Source: Rhodanobacter soli (GTDB taxonomy: Bacteria; Pseudomonadota; Gammaproteobacteria; Xanthomonadales; Rhodanobacteraceae). Taken from it: a DNA stretch of 64,000 nucleotides. Where the stretch lies: NCBI RefSeq assembly GCF_040548735.1, contig NZ_JBEPSD010000002.1, positions 558,001 through 622,000 of the forward strand. Reading direction: 5' to 3'. Under the pieces are notes generated by a model that had not been told where the DNA came from, searched no databases, and saw nothing but the letters and a program-made list of their open reading frames with translations. The translations under genes and the position numbers were made by a program. Within the stretch, counting starts at the first letter, position 1; every line of letters starts with the position of its first letter. Shown here in pieces: positions 1 through 9,292 of the stretch.

Positions 1-376
1 GCTGGATGTCACCATCGGCGAAGCCTCGCGCGACAAGAGTGCGGTGGACAACCAGGGCGCCATGCCCTCGTCGAGCCGCAGCGGTTCGGCCGCGCTGGGC
101 CTGACCGTGCAGTCGATCGACAGTGACACCCGCAAGCAACTGGGGCTGAAGCCGGGGCAGGGCGTGGTGATCGGCGACATCACCGGCCCGGTGGCGGCGC
201 AGGCGGGCCTGCGCGCCGGCGACGTGATCACCATGGTCAACCAGCAGAAGATCGGCAGCGTGGCCGAGTTCGAGGCGGCGACGAAGGGCGTGAAGGCCGG
301 CAGCACGGTGCTGTTGCTGGTGCGCCGCGGCGATCAGAGCAGCTTCGTCGGCCTGACGGTTCCGGATGACAAGTAA
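1..376 (+). CDS. DegP/MucD-type periplasmic serine protease, C-terminal fragment (PDZ domain)
   Basis: The reading frame is open from the first complete codon (base 2) to the TAA at 374-376, so the gene starts upstream of the window. The visible part is a PDZ domain: a GLTVQSID entry strand, then GVVIGDITGPVAAQAGLRAGDVI, followed by VKAGSTVLLLVRRG. That pattern is typical of the second PDZ of HtrA/DegQ/MucD proteases, which degrade or refold misfolded envelope proteins in the periplasm. The protease domain lies outside the window. A mucD-type gene upstream of lepA is the usual order in Pseudomonas and Xanthomonadales, which supports the call. Confidence 0.85.
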   Translation, partial: LDVTIGEASRDKSAVDNQGAMPSSSRSGSAALGLTVQSIDSDTRKQLGLKPGQGVVIGDITGPVAAQAGLRAGDVITMVNQQKIGSVAEFEAATKGVKAGSTVLLLVRRGDQSSFVGLTVPDDK

Positions 377-572
377 GCCGGCCGCGGTGCACGGTTGGCG
401 GGAAAACGGCGCAGGCGTCCACCCTTGCCGGGTGGCGCCTTCGTCGCGCGAGTCCATGCATGGTGGCGGCGGGTTCCATGCGATAATGTCGGGTTAGCGT
501 CGCCCACGGCGATGCGCTGCCACGCATGGTGTGTGGCGGCAAGACCCAAGCCCGACAGGCCGCCTGCGCTCC

Positions 573-2366
573 ATGGAATTGATCCGCAACTTCTCCATCA
601 TCGCCCATATCGATCACGGCAAGTCGACCCTGGCCGATCGCATCATCCACCTCTGTGGCGGCCTGGCCGACCGCGAGATGGAGGCGCAGGTGCTGGACAA
701 CAATCCGATCGAGCGCGAGCGCGGCATCACCATCAAGGCGCAGTCAGTGTCGCTGCCGTACACGGCGCGCAACGGCAAGACCTATCAACTCAATTTCATC
801 GACACGCCCGGCCACGTCGATTTCTCCTATGAAGTCAGCCGCTCGCTGGCGGCCTGCGAAGGCGCACTGCTGGTGGTGGATGCCGCACAGGGCGTCGAGG
901 CGCAGTCGGTGGCGAACTGCTACACCGCCGTGGAGATGGGCCTGGAAGTGGTGCCGGTGCTGAACAAGATCGACCTGCCCACTGCCGACGTCGAGAAGGT
1001 GAAGGGCGAGATCGAGGCGGTGATCGGCATCGACGCCACCGACGCGGTGGCGATCAGCGCCAAGACCGGCCTCAACGTGGTCGAGGTGCTGGAGGCGATC
1101 GTCGCGCGCATCCCGCCGCCGAAGCCGCGCGACACCGACCGGCTGCAGGCGCTGATCATCGACTCCTGGTTCGACAACTACCTCGGCGTGGTGTCGCTGG
1201 TGCGCGTGATGCAGGGCGAGATCAAGCCCGGCGACAAGCTGCTGGTGATGTCCACCGGGCGCACCCACGAAGTGGACGACGTCGGCGTGTTTACGCCCAA
1301 GCGCAAGAAGACCGCCAAGCTGGGCGCCGGCGAAGTGGGCTGGATCAACGCTTCGATCAAGGACGTGCACGGCGCGCCGGTCGGCGACACGCTGACCCAC
1401 GCCGGCAAGCCCGCCGACAAGGCGCTGCCCGGTTTCCAGACCATGCAGCCGCGCGTGTTCGCCGGCCTGTTCCCGGTGTCGTCCGACGACTTCCCGGCGA
1501 TGCGCGAGGCGCTGGACAAGCTGCGTCTGAACGATGCCGCGTTGTTCTTCGAACCGGAGTCATCCGAGGCGATGGGTTTCGGTTTCCGTTGCGGCTTCCT
1601 CGGCATGCTGCACATGGAAATCGTGCAGGAACGACTGGAGCGCGAATACGACCTGAACCTGATCACCACGGCACCTACTGTGGTGTACGAGGTGCTCAAG
1701 ACCGACGGCTCGATCCTGATGCTGGACAACCCGGCCAAGCTGCCGACGAACTCCAGCCTGGTGCAGGAAATCCGCGAGCCGATCATCGTCGCCAACATCC
1801 TCACGCCGCCGGACTACATCGGCAACGTGATCACCCTGTGCGAGGAAAAGCGCGGCGTGCAGCGCTCGATCCAGTACCTGGCGACCCAGGTGCAGATCAG
1901 CTATGAAATGCCCCTGGCCGAAGTGGTGATGGATTTCTTCGACCGGCTGAAATCGGTCTCGCGTGGGTACGCCTCGATGGACTATCACTTCGACCGCTTC
2001 GAGGCCGGCCCGTTCGTGCGTACCGACGTGCTGATCAATGGCGAACGGGTCGACGCGCTGAGCCTGATCGTGCACCGCAGCCATGCCGACCGCCGCGGCC
2101 GCGACCTGGTCGAGCGCATGAAGGACCTGATCCCGCGCCAGCAGTTCGACGTGGCGATCCAGGCGGCGATCGGCGCACAGGTCATCGCGCGCTCCACCGT
2201 GAAGGCGCTGCGCAAGAACGTGCTGGCCAAGTGCTATGGCGGCGACGTCAGCCGCAAGAAGAAGTTGCTGGAGAAGCAGAAGGAAGGCAAGAAGCGCATG
2301 AAGCAGGTGGGTCGCGTGGAGATCCCCCAGGAAGCCTTCCTGGCCGTGCTGAAAGTGGATAAATAG
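573..2366 (+). CDS. lepA: Elongation factor 4 (LepA)
   Basis: LepA is a ribosome-bound translational GTPase that remodels stalled or mistranslocated ribosomes. The 597-residue product has the usual LepA length. G1 is AHIDHGKST (about residues 11-19), followed by the switch region GITIKAQ, G3 DTPGHVDF and G4 NKIDLP; the lysine-rich C-terminus with [18 protein letters not shown] is LepA-specific. A longer in-frame GTG start exists at 531, but the ATG at 573 gives the canonical [19 protein letters not shown]-terminus and is preferred. About 195 bp separate it from the mucD-like gene; lepB follows after a repeat element. Confidence 0.97.
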   Translation: MELIRNFSIIAHIDHGKSTLADRIIHLCGGLADREMEAQVLDNNPIERERGITIKAQSVSLPYTARNGKTYQLNFIDTPGHVDFSYEVSRSLAACEGALLVVDAAQGVEAQSVANCYTAVEMGLEVVPVLNKIDLPTADVEKVKGEIEAVIGIDATDAVAISAKTGLNVVEVLEAIVARIPPPKPRDTDRLQALIIDSWFDNYLGVVSLVRVMQGEIKPGDKLLVMSTGRTHEVDDVGVFTPKRKKTAKLGAGEVGWINASIKDVHGAPVGDTLTHAGKPADKALPGFQTMQPRVFAGLFPVSSDDFPAMREALDKLRLNDAALFFEPESSEAMGFGFRCGFLGMLHMEIVQERLEREYDLNLITTAPTVVYEVLKTDGSILMLDNPAKLPTNSSLVQEIREPIIVANILTPPDYIGNVITLCEEKRGVQRSIQYLATQVQISYEMPLAEVVMDFFDRLKSVSRGYASMDYHFDRFEAGPFVRTDVLINGERVDALSLIVHRSHADRRGRDLVERMKDLIPRQQFDVAIQAAIGAQVIARSTVKALRKNVLAKCYGGDVSRKKKLLEKQKEGKKRMKQVGRVEIPQEAFLAVLKVDK

Positions 2367-2372
2367 TATTTT

Positions 2373-2458
2373 GGTCGGGAATCGAAAATCGGGAACCGGG
2401 AGTCGGGGCTGCGTGCCCCTGCGATTCCCGATTCCCGATTCGCGATTCCCGGCTCCAT
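2373..2458. repeat. GGGAATCGGGA-type intergenic palindromic repeat
   Basis: The lepA-lepB gap is filled by a run of imperfect GGGAATCG units followed by the complementary CGATTCCC units, able to form a long hairpin. A related element lies between era and recO (5620-5710). Such elements are common between genes in Xanthomonadales; it may act as a transcriptional attenuator or mRNA stabiliser, which is inference. Confidence 0.7.
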
Positions 2459-2470
2459 CAGGAGCCCCAC

Positions 2471-3367
2471 ATGGAATTTGATTTCTCGGCGATTCTGCTA
2501 AGCCTCACCGTGCTGTTCGGCGTGGTGTGGGGCCTGGATCGGCTGTTCCTGTACAAGAAGCGCAAGGCGCGCCTGGATGCCGCGGGCGAGGAATACCGCG
2601 ACCCGATGCCGGTGGACTGGTCGCGCTCGCTGTTTCCGGTGGTGCTGGTGGTGCTGCTGCTGCGCTCGTTCGTGGCCGAGCCCTTTCGCATCCCGTCCGG
2701 CTCGATGATGCCGACCCTGGACGTGGGCGATTTCATCTTGGTCAACAAGTTCGCCTACGGCCTGCGCATGCCGGCGTTCAACAACAAGCTGGTCGACCTC
2801 GGCGAGCCGCAGCGCGGCGACGTGGTGGTGTTCCGCTTCCCCGGCTACCTGTGCGAGGACGGCGGCAAGCTGGTGCGCAGCGGCGACATGAGCTGCAACG
2901 ATCCGCAGGCACCGGTGCCGGCGCAGAACTGGATCAAGCGGGTGATCGGCCTGCCGGGCGACAGCATCGAGGTGCACGGCGCCGAACTGTGGGTCAACGG
3001 CCAGCGCGTGGCGGCCGACGAGATCGGCCCGTACGTGGGCAATCCGCAGCGCAGCGTGGACCAGATCATGCTGAACATGGGCGCCACGGTCTGGACCGAG
3101 CACCTGGGCAGGGTCAACCACATGATCGCGCGGATGCCGGCCTACACCACGCCGAATTCGATTCCGAACGACCGGGTGCCTTCGAAGGTACCGCCGGGCT
3201 GCTACCTGGTGATGGGCGACAACCGTTACGACAGCCTGGACAGCCGCTGGTGGGGCTGCATGCCGGAACACAACCTGGCCGGCAAGGCCTTCCTGATCTG
3301 GATGAGCTGGAAGGGGTGGGGCACCGGCGGCGTGGATTTCTCGCGGATAGGCACGGTGATCCACTGA
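2471..3367 (+). CDS. lepB: Signal peptidase I
   Basis: This inner-membrane peptidase cleaves signal peptides of exported proteins on the periplasmic side. The 298-residue protein has an N-terminal membrane segment (about residues 7-26), a second one (about 54-66), and the catalytic serine Ser78 in PSGSMMPTL with the general-base lysine Lys156 in NWIKRVIGLPGD. The C-terminal box MGDNRYDSLDSRWWG is also present. An RBS-like AGGAG precedes the ATG. It sits in the conserved lepA-lepB-rnc-era cluster, so co-transcription with lepA is likely. Confidence 0.97.
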   Translation: MEFDFSAILLSLTVLFGVVWGLDRLFLYKKRKARLDAAGEEYRDPMPVDWSRSLFPVVLVVLLLRSFVAEPFRIPSGSMMPTLDVGDFILVNKFAYGLRMPAFNNKLVDLGEPQRGDVVVFRFPGYLCEDGGKLVRSGDMSCNDPQAPVPAQNWIKRVIGLPGDSIEVHGAELWVNGQRVAADEIGPYVGNPQRSVDQIMLNMGATVWTEHLGRVNHMIARMPAYTTPNSIPNDRVPSKVPPGCYLVMGDNRYDSLDSRWWGCMPEHNLAGKAFLIWMSWKGWGTGGVDFSRIGTVIH

Positions 3368-3552
3368 ACTCGTCAGCCGGCAAAATCCGGTTGGCGAAAG
3401 CGTGACGGGGTCGAACCGTCGCGCACACCCGGCCGCCGACAGTGCGAGAATGCGCAGGCATAATCGGCACGCCGGCGGGGGCGGGCCATACCCGTTGCAT
3501 CCGGATCATCCACAAGAAAGGTACGCCGCGCAGGCGGCATAGCGAGGGGACT

Positions 3553-3936
3553 ATGAAATCGAAGCAGTCGGGCGTCACCCTGATCGGGTTCCTGATCATC
3601 ATGGCCATCGTGGCCTTCCTGGCCTACATGGGCATGAAGTTGCTGCCCTCGTACTCGGAGTACATGGGCGTGGTGAAGGCGATGAACCAGGTCGCCACCG
3701 AAGGCACCAACGGCAAGTCGCTGGACGAGATCCGCCGCGGCCTGATGTTCAAGATGGGCTTCCAGTACGTCGACGACGCCACCATCAAGCCGGCGAACAT
3801 CACCATCGTGCGCAACAGCGGCGGCGCCAACCAGCTGCGCGTCGCCTACGACAAGCAGATTCCGTTCATGTACAACATCGACTTCCTGCTGCACTTCGAC
3901 AAGAGCGTGCCGTTGCAGGGCAACGTGGGCGAGTAA
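3553..3936 (+). CDS. DUF4845 family membrane-anchored protein
   Basis: A 127-residue protein whose N-terminus KQSGVTLIGFLIIMAIVAFLAY resembles a type IV pilin-like membrane helix: a short basic start, then a hydrophobic segment. The rest is a small soluble domain containing NITIVRNSGG. DUF4845 proteins of unknown function lie between lepB and rnc in many Pseudomonas and Xanthomonadales genomes, and this location matches. The ATG at 3553 follows a clear GAGGGGA RBS, so it is preferred over the longer in-frame start at 3442. It ends 3 bp before the rnc start, implying translational coupling. Confidence 0.85.
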   Translation: MKSKQSGVTLIGFLIIMAIVAFLAYMGMKLLPSYSEYMGVVKAMNQVATEGTNGKSLDEIRRGLMFKMGFQYVDDATIKPANITIVRNSGGANQLRVAYDKQIPFMYNIDFLLHFDKSVPLQGNVGE

Positions 3937-3939
3937 CTT

Positions 3940-4599
3940 TTGGAACTGAACTACCGTTTTCGCGATCCCGCGCTGGCGCAACTGGCGCTGACCCACCGCA
4001 GCATCGGCAAGCCGAACAACGAGCGACTGGAGTTTCTCGGCGATGCGCTGCTCGGCGCGATCGTCGCCGAGATGCTGTACGAGGTTCATCCCAAGGCCAG
4101 CGAAGGCGAACTGTCGCGGTTGCGGGCGCAGCTGGTGAACGGCCAGGCGCTGGCCGTAGTGGCGCGCGAGCTGGACCTGGGCGACGGGCTGAAGCTCGGC
4201 CCCGGCGAGTTGAAGAGCGGCGGCTTCCGGCGTGATTCGATCCTGGCCGACGCGTTCGAGGCAATGGTCGCCGCGGTGTACCTGGATGGCGGTTTCGACG
4301 CCTGTCGCGAAGCCGTTCGCGGGCTGTTCGCCGAGCGCATCGCCGCGTTGCGCCGTTCCTCCAAGGACGCCAAGACGCGGTTGCAGGAATGGCTGCAGGC
4401 CAAGGGCCTGCCGTTGCCGCAGTACGAGCTGGTCGCCAGCCACGGCGAGGACCATGCCAAGACCTTCGACATCAGCTGCACGATCAGCGAGCCCATGGCG
4501 TTCACCGTCGAAGCCCATGCCGGCAACCGGCGCGCCGCCGAACAGGACGCGGCCGAGGCCGTGCTCAACCGGCTGCTGGAACAGCAGCACGACGCCTGA
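3940..4599 (+). CDS. rnc: Ribonuclease III
   Basis: RNase III cleaves double-stranded RNA in rRNA precursors and regulatory duplexes. The 219-residue protein has the signature NNERLEFLGDALLG (about residues 26-39) with the acidic active-site residues, a second metal-binding region DAFEAMVAAVYLD, and a C-terminal double-stranded RNA-binding domain (about 145-216) ending in the NRRAAEQDAAEAVL helix. The start is a TTG three bases after the DUF4845 stop; it gives the typical N-terminus, and no ATG lies nearby. The TTG and tight spacing suggest translation coupled to the upstream gene. Confidence 0.96.
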   Translation: MELNYRFRDPALAQLALTHRSIGKPNNERLEFLGDALLGAIVAEMLYEVHPKASEGELSRLRAQLVNGQALAVVARELDLGDGLKLGPGELKSGGFRRDSILADAFEAMVAAVYLDGGFDACREAVRGLFAERIAALRRSSKDAKTRLQEWLQAKGLPLPQYELVASHGEDHAKTFDISCTISEPMAFTVEAHAGNRRAAEQDAAEAVLNRLLEQQHDA

Positions 4600-4686
4600 C
4601 CCCTCCGCTTCGCCGTCCGCGCCGTCCGCGTGCCGTTTCCGGCGAAGCACTACACTTGCCCTCCGACCCGCTGAGCAACCCGCGTC

Positions 4687-5619
4687 ATGAACCAAGAACT
4701 GGACCCCGCCGGCGGCACCCTGCCGCATGAGAATTTCCGCTGCGGCACGGTCGCGCTGGCCGGACGCCCCAACGTGGGCAAGTCAACCCTGCTCAATGCG
4801 CTGATCGGTTTTCGCCTGTCGATCATCAGCCCGCGGCCGCAGACCACCCGACACCGCATCCTCGGCATCAACACCAGCGAGGCCGGGCAGATCATGTACG
4901 TCGACACGCCGGGCCTGCATCGCGGCGCCAAGCGGGCGATGAACCGCAGCCTCAACCGTGCCGCGCGCTCGGCGATCAGCGACGTCGACCTCGTAGTGCA
5001 GGTGATCGAGGCCGGCCGTTTCACCGACGAGGACGAGGTGCTGTACGCCGCCCTGGTCGAGCAGTCGTCGCCGCGCCTGCTGGTGATCAACAAGGTCGAC
5101 CTCAACAAGGACAAGACGGTGATGCTGCCGTTCGTGGCCGAGCTGGTGGCGAAGCACAGCTACGACGAGATCCACTACGTCAGCGCGCTCAAGGGACAGG
5201 GCCTGAAGGAACTGGAGCAGGCGATCCTCAAGCGCCTTCCGGTGCAGCCGCCGGTGTTCGGCGAAGACGAGATCACCGACCGCAGCGAACGTTTCCTCGC
5301 TGCCGAGATGGTGCGCGAGCAGCTGATGCTGCGGCTCGACCAGGAGTTGCCGTACGCGACCACGGTGGAGATCGAGCAGTTCAGCGACCGTCCCGACGGC
5401 ATCGCCGAGATCCACGCGATCATCTGGGTCGAGCGCGCCGGCCAGAAGGCGATCGTGATCGGCAACGGCGGCGCCCAGCTCAAGGCGATCGGCACGAGCG
5501 CGCGGCGTCACATGGAGCGCATGTTCGAGCGCAAGGTGTTCCTGAAGCTGTGGGTGAAGGTGCGCGAAGGCTGGGTCGACGACGAGAACATGCTGAAGAA
5601 GTTCGGCTATACCGATTAA
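4687..5619 (+). CDS. era: GTPase Era
   Basis: Era binds the 3' end of 16S rRNA and helps 30S subunit maturation. The 310-residue protein has G1 GRPNVGKST (about residues 26-34), G3 DTPGLH and G4 NKVD, then a C-terminal KH-type RNA-binding domain with [15 protein letters not shown]. It follows rnc by 87 bp in the classical rnc-era-recO order. An in-frame GTG lies further downstream, but the ATG at 4687 gives normal family length. Confidence 0.97.
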   Translation: MNQELDPAGGTLPHENFRCGTVALAGRPNVGKSTLLNALIGFRLSIISPRPQTTRHRILGINTSEAGQIMYVDTPGLHRGAKRAMNRSLNRAARSAISDVDLVVQVIEAGRFTDEDEVLYAALVEQSSPRLLVINKVDLNKDKTVMLPFVAELVAKHSYDEIHYVSALKGQGLKELEQAILKRLPVQPPVFGEDEITDRSERFLAAEMVREQLMLRLDQELPYATTVEIEQFSDRPDGIAEIHAIIWVERAGQKAIVIGNGGAQLKAIGTSARRHMERMFERKVFLKLWVKVREGWVDDENMLKKFGYTD

Positions 5620-5710
5620 GGTTGGGATTCGAGATGGGGATTCGGGGTTTATAAAAGTCTGAAGCCTGGCGTGCTCTTGCGAATCCCCCCATCCCGAATC
5701 CCGGCTATCA
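5620..5710. repeat. GGGATTC/GAATCCC palindromic repeat between era and recO
   Basis: Runs of GGGATTCG-type units on the left are matched by GAATCCC and CCGAATCCC units on the right, flanking a central stretch of about 40 bp. The element resembles the one between lepA and lepB. It fills almost the whole era-recO gap, leaving only a few bases before the recO start. Confidence 0.65.
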
Positions 5711-5714
5711 AGCC

Positions 5715-6440
5715 ATGCGCATCGAACAGCAACCCGCCTACGTCCTGCACGCGCGTGCGTATCGCGAGACGTCGCTGCTGCTCGAATGCCTGACCCGCGA
5801 ACACGGCCGGCTCGGCGTGGTGGCGCGCGGCGTGCGCGGCGAGCGGGCGCGTTTGCGCCGGTCCCAGCTGGAGCCGTTCCAGCCGTTGACGATGGACCTG
5901 CTGCTGCGCGGCGAGCTGGCCACGCTGACCGCGGTCGAAGCGGTGGGCGCATCGACGCGCCTGCCCGGCGACGCCGGCCTGGCCGGGCTGTATCTCAACG
6001 AACTGGTGGTGCGCCTGACTGGCCGGCAGGATCCCTATCCGCGACTGTTCGATGCCTACGCGCGGACCCTGGCGCGGCTGGCTGCCGGCGAATCGCTGGC
6101 CTGGAGCCTGCGCCGCTTCGAACGCGACCTGCTGGACGCGATCGGTTACGGCCTGCAACTGCAACACGATGCGGATTCCGGCGAGCCGCTGGAAGCGCAG
6201 GCGTCGTACCGCTACATGGTCGAGCAGGGCGCCGTGCGTTGCAGCGCCAACCATCCGCATGCGCTGCGCGGCAGCGACCTGCTGGCGCTGGGGCAAGACC
6301 GGATGCCCGACAACAGCGGCCTGAAATCGCTGCGCGACATGATGCGCGAGGTGATCCGCTTCCATCTGGGCGGCGGCGAGCTGCGTGCCTGGCGGGTACT
6401 GGCGATGGCGGTTTCGGGCCGCCAGAAGACACCGGACTAG
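5715..6440 (+). CDS. recO: DNA repair protein RecO
   Basis: RecO promotes RecA loading on single-stranded DNA in the RecFOR gap-repair pathway. The 241-residue protein has the N-terminal OB-fold region (AYVLHARAYRETSLLLECLTR and HGRLGVVARGVRG) and a helical C-terminal part. The zinc-binding cysteines of some RecO proteins are not obvious. In many gammaproteobacteria pdxJ follows recO; here the next gene is convergent instead and the two stop codons overlap (TAG at 6438-6440 against the opposite stop at 6437-6439). Confidence 0.93.
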   Translation: MRIEQQPAYVLHARAYRETSLLLECLTREHGRLGVVARGVRGERARLRRSQLEPFQPLTMDLLLRGELATLTAVEAVGASTRLPGDAGLAGLYLNELVVRLTGRQDPYPRLFDAYARTLARLAAGESLAWSLRRFERDLLDAIGYGLQLQHDADSGEPLEAQASYRYMVEQGAVRCSANHPHALRGSDLLALGQDRMPDNSGLKSLRDMMREVIRFHLGGGELRAWRVLAMAVSGRQKTPD

Positions 6441-7195
6441 CTGTCCAGCGCCTGCAACGTCGCCAGCAGGGCCTTGCGGAAGCGCGCCAACGCCACCGGC
6501 GTGGCGCCGCGCAGCAGCAGTTGCCGCTGCAACAGCACGGTCTGCGCCGACAGCGCGGCGGCGCCGCAGAAACCGCAGGATGAACGCAGCCGGTGCAGGC
6601 GCTCGCTGAAGCCGGCGCGGTCGCGGCTCAACGCATCCAGTTCCTGGTGCAACAGGGCCAATTCCTCGCGCAGCAACAGCCGCAATGCGCGCATGGTGGT
6701 GGCGTCCCCGCTGGTGGTCAGCGCGGCATGGTCATCCAGCATGCAGGCGTCGTGGCGATCCGGCTGCACCAGCGCCAGCACGCGCTGCAACTCGGCCAGA
6801 CCGCAAGGCTTCAACAGGATCTCGCTGAAACCGGCATCGAGCAGCGACTGGCGATCGTCCGGTTCCAGCTCGGCCGTGGTGGCCACCGCGATGCTTTCCG
6901 CCGAGTACGCCTGCGTGTCCTCGCGCAGCGCGGCCAGGATCTGCAGCGCGCCGGCGCCGGGCATTCGGCAGTCCAGCAGCAGCAGGTCGAAGGGCTCGGT
7001 GCGCGCCCGTTGCAGGGCCGTCATGCCGTCCATGCAGGCTTCCGCCCGGGCGCCCATCGAGGCCAGTCCGTCGCACAGGAACCGGCAACTGCCGGGGTCG
7101 TCGTCGGCCACCAGGACCCGGGTGGGCGCGGCCTGGGCCAGGTCGGAACATGCGTTGGCGAGAAGGCTGTTCATGACGAAATCCATATCGTTCAT
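6437..7195 (-). CDS. Response regulator with C-terminal Hpt domain
   Basis: A two-component phosphorelay protein of 252 residues. The N-terminal receiver domain has the acidic cluster DDD (31-33), the phospho-acceptor Asp75 in LLLLDCRMPG and the conserved Lys129 in LLKPCG. The C-terminal third looks like a histidine phosphotransfer domain, with His201 in LHRLRSSCGFCGA matching the HxLK-x-S helix. No DNA-binding domain is present, so it probably passes phosphate to or from another protein; the partner kinase is not nearby. An alternative start at 7174 (MNSLLANA) would widen the 24-bp divergent gap to the YdbH-like gene. Confidence 0.8.
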   Translation of the reverse strand: MNDMDFVMNSLLANACSDLAQAAPTRVLVADDDPGSCRFLCDGLASMGARAEACMDGMTALQRARTEPFDLLLLDCRMPGAGALQILAALREDTQAYSAESIAVATTAELEPDDRQSLLDAGFSEILLKPCGLAELQRVLALVQPDRHDACMLDDHAALTTSGDATTMRALRLLLREELALLHQELDALSRDRAGFSERLHRLRSSCGFCGAAALSAQTVLLQRQLLLRGATPVALARFRKALLATLQALDS

Positions 7196-7219
7196 CTTGA
7201 TTTGGCAGAATGGCCCGAC

Positions 7220-9241
7220 ATGCGCCCGACTTCAAGCCACTTCTTGCTGTGTTGCTGCCTGCTGCTGGGGATCGGCTGGGCGCTGCCTGCGCGGGCGGAA
7301 GTGCTGCTCACGGCGAAGTCGATCAGCGTTCCCGGCGTCCACCTGCAGGCGGTGACCCTGCGCCTCGGCGAGGATGCCGCCGGCGGACTCCGGCTGCAAC
7401 TGAGCGCGGAGCAGGCCGACGTTCCGGCGATGGGTTGGCGGCGGCTGGGCCTCACCCTCGACGGCAACCTGCAGCGGGACGCCCGCCTGCGCTGGATCCT
7501 CGACGGCGACGTGCGCCTGGCCGGCGCGCCGGGCGGCGCGCTCAGCGACGCCCATGTGAACATCCTGCTCAGCGAGGCCGCCAACACCCTGCAGGTCGAT
7601 ATCCTGCAAGGCAAGGCGCACGCCAGGACCGCGTTGCCGCTGGACCAGCCCACCCACGCGCAGATCGTCCTGGACAATCTCCCCACCGGCTGGCTGCAGG
7701 GCCTGCTCGGCACGGTATGGTCGGGGCGCCCCACCAGCGGCCGGCTGGATGCCGAACTGGCGCTGGACCTGCGCGATCCCGGCCTGCAATCGTCCGGGCA
7801 GTTCACCCTCACCAGTCTTGGCTTCGACACCCCGGGCGGCACCTTGGCGGGGCAGGGGTTGGGCGGCAACGGGCGCTTCAGTCTCGATACCACCACCGGC
7901 CCGGCGCGGATCGACCTGGACGCCAGTCTGCGTGGCGGCGAACTGCTGCTGGGGCCGATCTACGCGAAGCTGCCGGACCACCCGGTCCAACTGGGTCTGC
8001 ATGCGAACGCGCAGAACGGCGCGTTCGAACTGAGCCACCTGCGGCTCAACGATGCCGATGCGCTGCAGCTCGACGGCGCCATGGCCTTCGACGCGAAGGG
8101 CACGCTGAAGACCTTGCGGCTGGACCACCTGCACGCGAACTTCCCGGCGGCCTACCAGCGCTACGGCGAAGCCTGGCTGAGCACGCTGGGCCTGCACGAC
8201 ATGCGCATCGCCGGCGAACTGAGCGGCAGCCTGGACCTGCGCGCGGACGGTCCGCGCAGTTTCGCCTTCGATACCGACGGCCTGGACCTGGCCGATGCGG
8301 ACGGCCGGCTGGCGATCGACGGCCTGCAGGGCGGGCTGGACTGGGCGATCGACGGCGAACGGCCGGCCACGACGCTGGGCTGGCGCAAGCTGCAGTTCTA
8401 CCGGATAGCCAACGGCGCCGCACAGTCGCAATGGCGCAGCCGCGCCGGCATGCTCAGCCTGCAGCAACCGCTGCAGGTGCCGGTTCTGCAGGGCCAGTTG
8501 CGCATTGGCCAGCTGGACTGGCGTCCGGCGGCGGCCAAGGGACAACGGCTGGCGGCCTCGCTGGCGCTGACCGGCGTCAACATGGCCGCGTTCAGCCAGG
8601 CGATGGGCTGGCCGGCTTTCCCGGGCACGCTCGGTGGGGCGGTCCCGTCGCTGCGCTGGGTCGACGACCGCTTCGAGCTGGCCGGCGGCTTGTCGGCGAG
8701 CGTGTTCGGCGGCTTCGTCGACATCACCCGGCTCTCGCTACAGCAGCCGTTCGGCGCCACCCCGGTGCTGACCGGCGACATCAACCTGAAGCAACTGGAC
8801 CTGGCCGCGATCACCAGCGTGTACGACTTCGGCGGCATCACCGGCCCGCTGGACGGTTCGATCGAGGACCTGCGCCTGGTCAACTGGAGTCCGGTCGCGT
8901 TCAAGGCCAGCCTGCTCGCGGGCGGCGGCGGCCGGATCAGCCAGCGCGCGGTGAACAACCTCACCACGGTCGGTGGCGGCGGCATTGCCGCGGGCCTGCA
9001 GGGCGCCATGCTGAAATTGTTCAAGACCTTCGGCTACAAGCGCATCGGCCTCAATTGCACGCTGCAGGGCACGCTTTGCCAGATGAGCGGTCTGGAGAGC
9101 AACGACGGCGGCTACACTATCGTCGAAGGCAGTGGCTTGCCGCGGTTGCAGGTGATCGGCCACCAGACCCAGGTGGACTGGCCGACCCTGGTACGCCGCC
9201 TGCAGGACGCCATCCACGGAGAGACGCCGCAAATCCGCTGA
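7220..9241 (+). CDS. YdbH-like AsmA-superfamily envelope protein
   Basis: A 673-residue exported protein with a signal peptide (LLCCCLLLGIGWALPARA), then long stretches of repeating beta-rich segments of the AsmA/YdbH type (for example GDINLKQLDLAAITSVYDFGGITGPLDG and the C-terminal GSGLPRLQVIGHQTQVDW). E. coli YdbH, TamB and YhdP form beta-groove bridges that move phospholipids to the outer membrane. The call rests on this architecture plus the next gene being a YdbL/DUF1318 lipoprotein, matching the ydbH-ynbE-ydbL locus. It is shorter than E. coli YdbH (about 880 residues). The ATG at 7220 was chosen because it directly precedes the signal peptide. Confidence 0.7.
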   Translation: MRPTSSHFLLCCCLLLGIGWALPARAEVLLTAKSISVPGVHLQAVTLRLGEDAAGGLRLQLSAEQADVPAMGWRRLGLTLDGNLQRDARLRWILDGDVRLAGAPGGALSDAHVNILLSEAANTLQVDILQGKAHARTALPLDQPTHAQIVLDNLPTGWLQGLLGTVWSGRPTSGRLDAELALDLRDPGLQSSGQFTLTSLGFDTPGGTLAGQGLGGNGRFSLDTTTGPARIDLDASLRGGELLLGPIYAKLPDHPVQLGLHANAQNGAFELSHLRLNDADALQLDGAMAFDAKGTLKTLRLDHLHANFPAAYQRYGEAWLSTLGLHDMRIAGELSGSLDLRADGPRSFAFDTDGLDLADADGRLAIDGLQGGLDWAIDGERPATTLGWRKLQFYRIANGAAQSQWRSRAGMLSLQQPLQVPVLQGQLRIGQLDWRPAAAKGQRLAASLALTGVNMAAFSQAMGWPAFPGTLGGAVPSLRWVDDRFELAGGLSASVFGGFVDITRLSLQQPFGATPVLTGDINLKQLDLAAITSVYDFGGITGPLDGSIEDLRLVNWSPVAFKASLLAGGGGRISQRAVNNLTTVGGGGIAAGLQGAMLKLFKTFGYKRIGLNCTLQGTLCQMSGLESNDGGYTIVEGSGLPRLQVIGHQTQVDWPTLVRRLQDAIHGETPQIR

Positions 9242-9292
9242 GCGGAGCGCGGGTTGCCGGCTCTTCCACCCTTTCAACTACAGGAGTTCGTC

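Noticed and set aside
6593..7219. N-terminal extension of the YdbH-like protein across the response-regulator gene
   Set aside because: The frame is antisense to a convincing REC-Hpt gene, and a signal peptide starts at the ATG at 7220.
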